A DNA stretch of 27,736 nucleotides from Paraglomus occultum (lineage: Eukaryota; Glomeromycota; Glomeromycetes; Paraglomerales; Paraglomeraceae), in assembly GCA_910592205.1 (NCBI GenBank), contig CAJVPJ010000347.1, positions 1 to 27,736 of the forward strand, in the 5' to 3' direction. Under the pieces are notes generated by a model, which worked only from the letters and a program-made list of their open reading frames with translations, had not been told where the DNA came from and made no database searches. This document shows, piece after piece, positions 10,197 through 20,055 of this stretch. Made by a program: the position numbers and the translations under genes. Each line of letters begins with the position of its first letter. Positions within the stretch are counted from its first letter, which is position 1.

Positions 10197-10639
10197 AATA
10201 CCGGCCCTGAAATTAGCATATGACTCAAGGGCTTTATCTGCAATTTGGACTCATAACGTGATAATTCATGTTTTTTTCCGATGCGCTATATATACACGGT
10301 TAGAAATAAAAGCTTGATGTGGGTAAAGTAAACATTTTCGGCACTTTGTATCGGCTCATTAAATTACAGATTGTGATCGCATTTTGAAAGCGTGCTTAAA
10401 TTCACGCGATCAACATGTGGCATATTCACAATAAGCGATTGATATTAAAATCTCCTTTATTTAACCAATCGCCAAAGTATCTAAAGCATTTGAGGTTCGA
10501 ATTCCTTAAAAAACTTACTGCTTATCGCTAGTGTTTGTAGTGAATTGAACGACAGAAACGCGTGCTCCCGTCTACCATATCTGAACAGCAACTTAAAAAA
10601 ATTTGGCCTTATAAGATCCTTCAAACACTTTACTGCAAT
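10197..10639. other. No supported gene
   Basis: 3' flank of micro-exon gene 3. It holds a small palindrome (GCGTG..CACGC near 10390-10410) and weak decayed cassette-like text just below 10640. No tRNA, although a GGTTCGAATTCC string occurs near 10493. Confidence 0.4.
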
Positions 10640-12339
10640 CTATGCGTTATCGTTACAGTTATAATCTTCCATGGGCATAACCCATTCGATGCCTACACCA
10701 TAGAAATTGTGGTTGCATTAACAAAATCCGTATTATTAAACACGTAATATGGGCTGAATATCATCAACTTTAAAGTCTTACCCAGATTAATATCCTGTTG
10801 ATTGTAGCAAGCTTGTTCTACATAATGGATATTTGCTTTAATAAATATTCCCAAGCGTTTGGTACAAGCTCAAGTTTGAAATTCTTACCCGTATCCTGTT
10901 CGGTAGGCATAGTTGGACCGCCGTCATAATGGCTTGCGTCTTTATGAATAAGAAAGTAACATTAATAAGTTATCTCTACAAGAAGGCAATGCGTTGCTAT
11001 TACTATTATAATTATAATTACCCGTGGACATATCCCATTCGACGCCTACACCATACGCATTATGGTTGCATTAACAAAATTCATATTATTAATCATGTGA
11101 TATGGGCTGAATATCATCAACTTTAAAGTCTTACCCATATTAATATCCGTAAATTGATGGTAGCGAGCTTGAGCTACTTGTTAAGTAATAGAGATTTACT
11201 TCAATCAATAACCACATAAGTTCAAGTCTGCTAAACAAAATCAAACTCTTACCCGTATCCTGTTCGGCAGACACTGACGAGTAATCTTCGGGTATGATAT
11301 TGTACTCGTCTTATTATAAGACGAATTTACGTTAAATAGTTTATATTTATAAGAGCTGAAAAGTGCAAATGCGTTACTATTATAATTACCAGTGGCGTCT
11401 CCGGGCGTATCCCATTCGCTATTTGCTGTTGTTAGGTAATGGGAAAGTTGCACCATAATTAATATTAACAAAAGCACAATCTAAACGTTTGATAGGAGCT
11501 GAAAGTTAACCTAAAATTCAAGCCTTACCCTGTTCGGAAGTAACTTGAGAGCCGACTTGGGCTACTTGTTGAGTGATGAAAGTTTTACTTCAATCTATAT
11601 TTCGTCACGATTGTGAAAGTCCGCTAAAAAGACTAAACTCACCGGTATACATGGTGCCGATCATATCATTATTATCGTCTTATTAATAAGAGAATTTACA
11701 TTGATAAATTTGTCTTGTGAACTGAAAAGTTTGAAAAAGTTGTATGAGCTGGACAACAACTTACCCACAAAGTCGACATGAGAGTAACCAACTTGGGCTA
11801 CTTGTTCCGTGTCCTGAACGGGCGAACCATTATTACGTAGTTGTGGGCTGTGATCTACATGAATGATAATTAATGAATGAAGCATATATACGCGCACAGA
11901 AAACGTCTTTTTATATCGTGTGCTATTTCTGTGTTTTCTGTGGAATAAATCGTTCTGTTTATGCCAGAATAGCTAAAGCGCAGATCTTGCTTGCGTTGAC
12001 ATAATAGATAAGATGTAACTCACGCTTACCATGAGACATGTCAAATGCATAGAGTCCTTTCTTCTTTAACGCCTTCTCCACAAAGCCTTTGAATTTACGT
12101 TTAATTTTGCTGTCCTTCCACAACAGTTTTCTCGCGGCTTCTGGAAGAAACCGCATCATTACGTTATTGAAGACGACTCGTGAGAGGTACACAAGTTTCC
12201 GGGAAAAAACCAGATTTCCCAGTATTGCGAGTATGTTGTCTTCTGTGGGTTTGTTTATTATTATTTGTATTTTTGTGCCTTGTTGACACAGCACAATGTA
12301 GTCATGTTTAGAAATAGTTGTAAAGGATACGACAGCCAT
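10640..12339 (-). CDS. Micro-exon cassette gene 3, 11 exons, intact 256-residue frame
   Basis: Function not recognised. Exon 1 (12339..12030, 310 nt) begins MAVVSF and holds the family domain with LWKDSKIKRKFK and a basic EKALKKKG end; there is no signal peptide. The other exons are 11854..11765, 11678..11643, 11564..11529, 11425..11390, 11309..11253, 11176..11135, 11045..11022, 10939..10889, 10817..10782 and 10692..10640 (TAG). Internal exons are 90, 36, 36, 36, 57, 42, 24, 51 and 36 nt, all symmetric in phase 1. Introns are 71-175 nt with GT donors. The total is 771 nt, so the frame closes exactly across ten introns, which is strong support for the model. The encoded tail is Tyr/Gln/Asp-rich (for example DASHYDGGPTMPTEQDTG). 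The last exon is a B cassette whose donor has changed from GGGTAATT to GGAAGATT, so it reads into a stop. Any sum of the internal exons keeps frame, so alternative isoforms are possible. Confidence 0.78.
11330..11503. repeat. 174-bp block identical to 5557-5730
   Basis: Bases 5557-5730 and 11330-11503 are identical, covering the B exon with parts of both flanking introns. Similarity at about 95% or more continues over roughly 5450-5770 and 11220-11540. Introns as conserved as exons indicate recent duplication or gene conversion between genes 2 and 3. Confidence 0.9.
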
Positions 12340-12442
12340 GACAAATGTGTCGAGCCATTAGTTCGTAGCGGCTTTTTTTATGCGATTTCTTGGCGACACA
12401 AAATGAATTGAGTAGAAAACATGTAACAGATCACCTCCTGAG

Positions 12443-12645
12443 AAAATATGCGCTCGTGAATTAGATCAACAACGATCTGATATTATACAAAATCATAGAG
12501 AACTTCAATTGATCCGCAGATCATCTGCACAGAGATAGATAATGAATTGAGACATTGCGAATGTATCCGATTGGAGACACAAATTGATCACGATTTGTTC
12601 CGCCGCCTGGCCCTCCTTTTGGCAAACTACAAATGCTTTCAATAA
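12443..12645 (+). pseudogene. Decayed coiled-coil ORF remnant, second copy type
   Basis: One frame reads CARELDQQRSDIIQNHRELQ then LIRRSSAQ before a stop. One base away the helix-like text continues as EIDNELRHCECIRLETQ then IDHDLFRRLALLLANY, to a TAA at 12643-12645. The style resembles the remnant at 2.6 kb. It lies just upstream of micro-exon gene 3. A gag-like origin is a guess. Confidence 0.35.
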
Positions 12646-14805
12646 ATCTTCATACATGTTCAAAGAATAACAAAATGCTTATATAGATAATCGATTAGTG
12701 ATATTAAGCTGCCACTCGCAACTGAGACTTAAATTCTTCTTGTAAGCAAAATACCATGACCGTCATCTTTATCTTTAAGCAAACACAGCACAAACAATCA
12801 GAACCCTTTATCCCGCGTGTGAATTTTACAAATGTGGTAAAAAACCCAATGAACTATAAATAACAAACATTATGGTCACTTACTGCGTCAAAAGGGTGTG
12901 TGTTACCTTCCGTAATTGTAAAATTTTTTTACCCTATTCCTATCTTTTCTAATTGACAATATATTAACGTTGTATTGTGCCAAATCTTCCTATCTATGTT
13001 TATCAGTTTGTCGCATTAAATTTACTCTTCGAGCCAAATTTGTGTTATACATGTGTTATAATTGCTGATTCTTCATAAATGACGATAGTGATCATGACAC
13101 AATTGTAACTATATGGGAGCAATAAATGCTTGATTCCGCAGTGGCTATTTATGCTTCCCTCGTTTATTTAGTTAGTCGCATTGAAATAAGCACTATTTGG
13201 TTTAATTTGCCTTTTGATCGATATGACGCTCTCCCTGCAGTGTTTCATCATTTCGGACGATACTCTTTTCTTCCCACGCAAGCATTATCTACGTCACACA
13301 ATGTAATTTTTTACATGTAAGGCAACTAATTGTAGAACCGACCGAGCCCTGTTTAAACCGGCCAGTCTCGGGTTAACGATTACATCAAATTTTCATCAAT
13401 TAGAAACTTCTCCAATAAAACAATTTCCCGAACCAGTTTGGTCAAACCGGTCAAAATCAGCAAATCAGGCCCGTTGGTTTGAACGGGTTTCATCTGTATG
13501 TAGCTACGCTCACATCTGTATGTACCTTATAATACGTGCCCATTATGTGGTTCTCTTTTTAAGTCTATGGCGTTTTAGCGTTAGTGCAAATGCTAGATCA
13601 AGTGAAAGTCGGGGTTCAAACAAGGCAAGGCCGAGATGAATAAAATGATCACGCAATAATATATATGGCAGATCCCACCCCAACTTTATATTTATGGTGG
13701 GACAGATGATCAAAAATAAACGGTTTTTATCACTTATTATTATGTAATGGTTTCAGATGGAGTCTGAGAATTCTGACAATCGGAATTGTTTGTTGAAAGC
13801 GTCTTTTCTGTGGCGTGGCGTCGACTATCATCAAAGCACATCAACGAGCTTTGAAATGACAAGTATCATTATACTATTTGTTTCACAATGTTTCGACCAA
13901 CTGAAAGAAAAGCCAGCCCATAAAGTAGGGTCTCGAGCTGCAAGAGGTAGTTTATTAAATATGAACTCAATTTATAAGACGAATTAACAAGATCAACTTC
14001 AGTTAAGGTGCACTTAGACAGATAAATACTGTGAAGCGTCTGGACAATGAATGAGATTTTTCAAACGCAAATCTCACATTGTGATTTCAGAACATTTTAA
14101 CGTGACATGATTCGCACACTGACATTATCAACCAACTGTTAGGGCGTTTCTCTTTTACAGTCAACAGATATTACAGATAAGGGTTTCTCCAATAGGCTAC
14201 GATCAATCATTATTTAAAAATAGATCATGCTTGCAATAAGATAAAAGTTTTATTAAATCCACACGCCAATTTTCAGGGGGATGCAGGGTAAATCATGTTT
14301 ATTTTACAAGAAGGGGGAAACGTTGGATTTCATTTCAACCATTATAATTACTATAGTTCGATTTTTATTAGAGGACATGAATTAAAACTCGAGCTTCGAA
14401 CATAAGGCCGAGCTTTGCAACTTGGGAAAAGCTGCTTTATAACTAATTTCTACTTATCGCTGTATTTAATAGTCCTATGTAAATTAATTAGACTTGGAAG
14501 CAATGAAATGACTATTAAACAAGACAGATATAAACGATCATGTCACCGCACCGTTACCGTATACAAAAATCAATTTTTTACAATTTAGAACTTTATCGCC
14601 TACCTACAGATACATGCATACTACTAAACATATATGCAAAGCATATAGAACAATAAATAGCTTGGCTGAAAGACCAAGTTGGTAACCCCTTATCATTTTC
14701 TGTAACGGTAATGATACATTCAGAAATTCAGTTCTGGTTCTTCTATCACAATAAGGGCAATTAAAGTTACACAACATTGGATATTTTTACGTAATACAGT
14801 TGACT
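12646..14805. other. No supported gene
   Basis: AT-rich sequence. ATG frames at 13126..13320 (64 codons) and 13757..13987 (76 codons) have no family signal. Around 13335-13490 several related AAACCGG/CCGGTTT tracts face each other and may be a worn inverted-repeat element. A short hairpin (CTTGG..CCAAG) lies near 14660-14680. Confidence 0.45.
13335..13490. repeat. Worn inverted-repeat element with AAACCGG tracts
   Basis: GCCCTGTTTAAACCGGCC near 13347 partly matches the reverse complement of GCCCGTTGGTTTGAACGGG near 13468, and AACCAGTTTGGTCAAACCGG lies between. No target-site duplication is clear. Confidence 0.3.
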
Positions 14806-15037
14806 CTCCCTAAATGCACGCCCCTTGGAACTGTATCGTTAAAGCCCAGTTTAAGCTGTTTTTATCTTTTACATTGTAAATTAAGAGAATAAAAGCCCAT
14901 AGAAGGCGGATTGCTATGAAGGGGGGGGGGGGGGGTGTATCTAAAGGAGTATATTTTTTGTATGGAGATCCAAGGGGTACTTGGATCTGTGTGTAGATCT
15001 AAGGAACAACGGAAAAATTGAGCGTGCATTTAGGGAG
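14806..15037. mobile_element. Inverted-repeat (MITE-like) element with a G15 run
   Basis: CTCCCTAAATGCACG (14806-14820) is exactly complementary to CGTGCATTTAGGGAG (15023-15037). The interior has no coding capacity and holds a run of 15 G at 14921-14935. Its right edge abuts the mariner-type MITE at 15040, suggesting one inserted beside or into the other. No clear target duplication is seen. Confidence 0.5.
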
Positions 15038-15231
15038 TACACAGTGACTCTCTTTATAGTGTATCAAAAAAATCTATTAGCAAAAAATTCTCAAAAATCC
15101 ACTATATTGAGAGTTTTTGAAAATTAATTAGTAAATACACTATATCGGATAGAATTTATTATAGACGGTTTTGAACCTCTATCCACTATATCGCGATTTT
15201 AATTAGTCTCCACAATAAGCGGCACTGTGTA
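15038..15231. mobile_element. Tc1/mariner-type MITE, about 190 bp, TA-flanked
   Basis: The left end reads TA-CACAGTGACTCTCTTTATAG. The reverse complement of the right end reads TA-CACAGTGCCGCTTATTG. CAGTG-type termini next to a TA duplication are typical of Tc1/mariner/pogo elements. The interior is AT-rich with repeated CACTATAT motifs and no ORF. Confidence 0.6.
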
Positions 15232-15821
15232 TTTATGTCACGTGATGTCAATAAATAACGATTAATATACATTTCTTTCTGATGTATGGTCTGATATGCT
15301 GATTTATGGCCTGAGTTAAACGGTACAATGCGAGTTTAGTAAATCACGCCACATTTGGCAACTTGACAGCCCGGGAGTTGAATTAAGGCAGCTTACTTGG
15401 ATGGCGAGTATCTACTAATGCATAAGTGTCACGTGCGTGCATTTACGAGAACTATTTTCATATTAGGGTGAACGTCAGCATCATAATAACAGGCACAAAT
15501 TTAAACAATATTAATATACTGTCTAGCTATTCTAACACCATTAGAACACTGTTCTTTCACAGAAAAGAGGCGTGTTTTTTTGATCCGCAAAATATATCAT
15601 CATCAGAAAAGAAATTCATGACCAACAATCAGCGAATATTTCTGATAAGAATTGTCTTTACGGATGTGTCTGCTTTTATGCAAATAAAAAGGAACTGTAA
15701 CGTATACCATATCAAAGAAATATATGACGGGAATTCGCGATGCTCAAAAGTCCCATGTTAACAAAAGCTCTGCACAGTTTGGGGAAAGGGGATCTATCAC
15801 TACGAAAAAACCATCTTAATA
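15232..15821. other. No supported gene
   Basis: A 111-codon plus-strand frame (15426..15761) starts at a non-ATG codon and lacks recognisable features. The region is the 3' flank of CCT6. Confidence 0.4.
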
Positions 15822-18344
15822 TTAATTGCCAACGTTGTCATTCTTTAGACTTGATCTTCCAGCTCGCATCATTTCATCTACCAGCAAGAAATTACTGGCT
15901 ATCACAGAGCTAATAAATAGAGAAATAAAATGTGGGTAAATATAGCTCAACATCGAACCGTACGATTAACATCCCACTAACATACCATGAATGCAACATA
16001 TGTCGCACTACCCGATAATTATCCCAGATGCCTTCCGTAACAGGATCAAGAGTTTCTCCAGTCTTCAGATCCACGCCGACAATATGGCCCTCAGCATGCT
16101 CCTCCTATGCGGGAGATAACCATTGGTTTCGTGTCAGAAAGGAATACCAAACTAACACCAAATCTTCTGCTTATAACTTATGCTCTTACCTGCAATGCCA
16201 CCATAGTCTTTTGTGCTTCATGTCCAGCGTTTTGCGCTAATATCTTGGGAATAATCAACATCGCATCCCCAAATGCCTGGACGCCCATTTTTGCAAGACC
16301 TTTTACACCATCTTTATACTTTGTCAAGTGAGCCGATAGAGCTACTTGGAATGCACCTGCGCCAGGAATTACGGAAGCGTCTTCTATTGCATTCTTGACT
16401 GCTCGGAGACCATCACGAACAGCATCATTAATCTGAGCAATAGTGTGGGCATTTGGGCCTAAATTTATTAAAAAAACACACACACATTTGATTAGTGAAC
16501 GTGAATGAATACGCGATCACTATAATGTGCTTACCTTTTATTAGGAGAGTAACTGATTTAGGGTCTTTGACATCTTCCACGAAAGTAAACTTTTCTTCTC
16601 CAAGAACATGTTCGTATACAAGCCCGGCATAGCCAAGCACATCAGGCGTAAGATCATCAACTGAATTCTGGGCGACACCTCCGCAGACAAGTTGCAATCT
16701 GATATGTATGGGGGAAAAAAAGGTACAATACGTCGTGTTAATATTTGCCCTTTACTGATTACTATATGGAATATCTATCACTAACCTTTCCATGTTTCTT
16801 CTCTTAGCGCGTCTTAGAGCCAGAATGCCATTTTTACATAGGATATCCAAAGACAATGGATCGATTCCCTTCTGATTAATCACAACAAAGCCTTTGCCCG
16901 AGTCCCCAACGACCTCTTTCTTAAATTCAACAATCTTTCTAACTTTTTCATCAGTAAATTTACGTTCCGATTCGACCAGCTTTTCCCGTTGTTCAGCCGA
17001 CGAGTAAAAAAATCCCGAATTAATCTCGCTGTTTTAATAAGTACAGAATTTTAGTTTTAAATGTGAGAACGACAATACAAGTCGTTGATTTTTTTCTTTT
17101 TACCTTTTTTCATATTCCAAAGAAACGTTTAAAGTCAAAATATATGCATCTTTAACGCGCTTGGGCATATCGGGGTGACGCGCTCCATGATCCATTACTA
17201 ATCCACGGATTAGTCTTGAATCTATTGCTGTCTTGTGTTGCATCTTCATAATCTCAACCATATGCAAGTCTATCGGTTCTCCTTCACGTTTAATAGCCAA
17301 TACAGCATCAACCACAGCGTCGGTTAACGCATCGGCAAGGGTAGAGTGAACTTTGGTACGGAGAGAAGTACGAGCAACATTGATCAACAATTCGCGGTCG
17401 ATTGGACGTTCGACTTTGAATTTATCAAGAAACTGTGTTGAAAAAAAAAATAAAACCCATCAATAGGTTATAGTGAAGACGTTATGCTCAGAGAACAAAG
17501 AAAGAAAAAAAGCCTATATATTACTTCTAAAGCTTCTTTCCGGGCAAGATCAAACCCTTCTGTGATAATTCGAGGATGCAGGCCTTCAGATATATATCTC
17601 TCCGACTGTCTCATTAGTTCTCCAACGAGCAGCACGATAGACGTTGTGCCATCTCCGGTGATCTCATCTTGAGCGGTAGCAGCACGAGCTATCATAGCAG
17701 CCGTGGGATTTTGTATTTGCTGAGATATGTTTTTGATTAATTTTAGGCTGTCGGAATGGATTATTAATTAAAGAATTAAATCCTATTATTATTTCAGCGA
17801 GATACTCACCATCTCACTTAAAAGCACCTTTCCGTCCTTGGTAAGTTTGATATTGCCCGCTCCATCCACCAACCTATTTATTACGAATTTTCCGTCAGCA
17901 CAATACAATAATGGGAAAAACCAGCACTTGATGAAATCAGCCATAATTAAACGTCATATTTATAGCGGGTGTCAAGGTCATTGCATACTCTGTCTATCAG
18001 GTAAAATTCGGCCGATTCATTGAATTGAATAAAAGGTACGTGAAGATCTATATATTATGACAATAAGCTGCTAGGAAGCAAAGGCTACGCCAGGATTGCG
18101 AGCGTAACTCACATTTTTATTGTTCCTTTCGGGCCTAGATTTGACTTGATTACATCTTTTAAACCAATGGCTGCTGTTATGTTGAGTTGCAGAGCCTGGC
18201 CCCGTCGGGCGACTTCCGAGTTGGGATTAATAAGTTGAACAGCGCTACCAGACCTATAAAATAGATCAAACAGCTGTTGCCTTGAGCCAACTTACAAATT
18301 AACGTTTTTCAAAGGTGCAAGATCATATAAAAGACATGTTACAT
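15822..18344 (-). CDS. CCT6: T-complex protein 1 subunit zeta (CCT/TRiC)
   Basis: One of eight subunits of the cytosolic group II chaperonin that folds actin, tubulin and other proteins using ATP. Exons 18253..18113, 17873..17810, 17719..17525, 17432..17104, 17028..16786, 16698..16535, 16458..16190, 16104..15986 and 15909..15822 (TAA) join in perfect phase. Recognisable family blocks are [13 protein letters not shown], the nucleotide-binding [10 protein letters not shown] and LTKDG, the catalytic-loop [73 protein letters not shown] and a C-terminal [15 protein letters not shown]. No ATG precedes the first block in frame. The simplest start is AT at 18344-18343, a GT-AG intron 18342..18254, and G at 18253, giving ATG-TCT-GGT and 537 residues, close to the usual length of about 530. 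Only this split start is uncertain. It is divergent from the ING gene. Confidence 0.93.
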
Positions 18345-18603
18345 TATTATAATGTGCCGAATAAGAACGAAAATGCGCTTTCTTTCCTACGCGACTAATG
18401 TGAATGTGTAAGAAAAGATTGCTTTTAAGCTTCGTGTAACAAAAATTTTGATACGTCCGTGAATATTTCCGCTAAAGTTTGCTTTTAATATTAAGCAACT
18501 TCGTGGTGTAACAAAATTTTTCTTGCGTCATAAAAATCGACAATTTTTCCGCTAATGTTGCTTATACTTGGAGTGTTACTAAGAGAGACTGATATTAAGA
18601 ACA
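18345..18603. promoter_or_regulatory. Shared divergent upstream region of CCT6 and the ING gene
   Basis: About 260 bp separate the two divergent starts, so regulatory elements are probably shared (inference from layout). It contains an imperfect tandem repeat, 18421-18480 and 18481-18557. Both units begin GCTTTTAA, share TTCGT..GTAACAAAA and end CCGCTAA.GTT. Confidence 0.55.
18421..18557. repeat. Imperfect tandem repeat (two units, about 60 and 77 bp)
   Basis: Unit 1 (18421-18480) and unit 2 (18481-18557) share GCTTTTAA, TTCGT, GTAACAAAA and TTTCCGCTAA in the same order, with insertions in unit 2. Confidence 0.65.
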
Positions 18604-20055
18604 ATGAGACCTACAACGATGCCAACAAATGGTTCAAATAAAGCAGAAAAGTCAGAGAGAGGAAGCAAAATAGATAAGCTAGACAGTAGATCCGATAAAG
18701 ATAACCTTGTATATTTGGACGATTATGTAGACAGTAAGTGTTATAACGTCGCCCCCCGGGTGATTCAAGTAGTCTGACCATTATTTCAAGCGTTCATTTT
18801 TTCTTGCTGTCCGCTCTAGCGATCGAGTCTCTCCCTTCGGAGCTTCAGCGCAACTTTTCTCTTATGCGAGAACTTGATGCTCGTTGTGAAGGTAGGTCAC
18901 ATTGACTGAAATGTAATGCTACCAAGCTTTGCCAAGTCCATTAATCTGTTTTCTGGACTTTCGTAACAGAGGCGATGAATGTCGTTGCTAAACAGGCCGC
19001 TTATCTACTGGAAAATGCCGAACATATAACACCAGAGGAACGTATAGCTGAATTAAAGAAATTATCAGATTGTTTAACGGAAAGTCTAAAGGATGCCGAA
19101 GAAAAGTGTGCCATGGCGCAGGCTACATATAAGACGGTAACTGGGTTTGAGCTTTTTTGGTGTTTACCTGTCGTTGTGTATGTATAGTTAGTTGCTTGCT
19201 ATGATCGTTCGACGTCCTGGTGTACAAATTGAAATGGATATATACGCTATCAGGTTGATCGTCACGTAAGAAGACTCGACGATGACTTGCAAAGATTCGA
19301 AGACGAACAGATGACAGGACCGGGTAGAATAGTTCCGACAGCGCAACCTATTACGTCAACACCCGAAACACCACGAAAAAATGGACAGAAAGAAAAGGAC
19401 AAGAAAGAATCACGTGATAAGCGAACTCAACAGAGTAAATATAACTTGATCGCAACTTGTTGCTTATCTTATCCTATGCTGACTTTTTATACTGTTAGCA
19501 GCACAAGAACAGCCGAGTAATAAGAGTAAGTTTATATTTTTCTTTTGGTCTTGCTAGTGTTTCGAGACTGACGTGATCCCGTCAATATATTAGGGCGTAA
19601 ACATAAAGATAATGGTACTCCGCCACCGAGCAATGGTCGTAACGGTCATGATAAAGAGCGCAACGATAAGTCAAAGAAGGCAGCACGAAAAGACAGTAAC
19701 AAGGGACAAAGAAAAACAAAAGACAAACAGTATGAATCACTTCAATGTCGATTGAATCTTTGTCGTGCCATATTTTAAATGCAATCATTCATTCTGATAA
19801 CGTACATTGCTTACAAACCACCCTTACTATGCGTTTAGGAATAACGTTCAAACTACAGACATGCCTATAGATCCCAATGAGCCAACGTATTGCTATTGTC
19901 AACAAGTGAGCTATGGCGAAATGGTAGCTTGCGACGATGACGAGTGTGAAATCGAGTGGTTCCATTATGCCTGTGTAGATCTTAAAGCTCCACCACCTGG
20001 CAAGTGGTATTGTAAAGAGTGTACAGAAAAACAGAAAAATAAGCAAAAGAAATGA
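18604..20055 (+). CDS. ING-family (inhibitor of growth) PHD-finger chromatin protein
   Basis: Probably a histone H3K4me3-reading subunit of a histone acetyltransferase or deacetylase complex, acting in the nucleus (family knowledge). Exons 18604..18733, 18820..18891, 18970..19136, 19254..19434, 19499..19525, 19594..19729 and 19839..20055 join in phase into 309 residues. The N-terminal ING helix reads [20 protein letters not shown] then [11 protein letters not shown] (about residues 37-67) and continues through [16 protein letters not shown] Lys/Gly-rich basic linker covers roughly 165-240. The C-terminal PHD begins [20 protein letters not shown], with C4HC3 ligands C256, C258, C269, C274, H280, C283, C296 and C299, followed by a Lys-rich tail. 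The YGEMVAC and EWFHYACV segments are those of the H3K4me3 pocket. Acceptor choice at 19499 (CAG repeated) could shift by 3 nt. A possible poly(A) signal, AATAAA, lies near 20306. Confidence 0.93.

Noticed and set aside
10480-10510. GGTTCGAATTCC, resembling a tRNA T-loop (B box)
   Set aside because: There is no acceptor stem, anticodon arm or D loop around it.
11661-11897. 78-codon minus-strand ORF MRVYMLHSL
   Set aside because: It is exon 2 of gene 3 extended into both flanking introns; the splice sites at 11854 and 11765 fit better.
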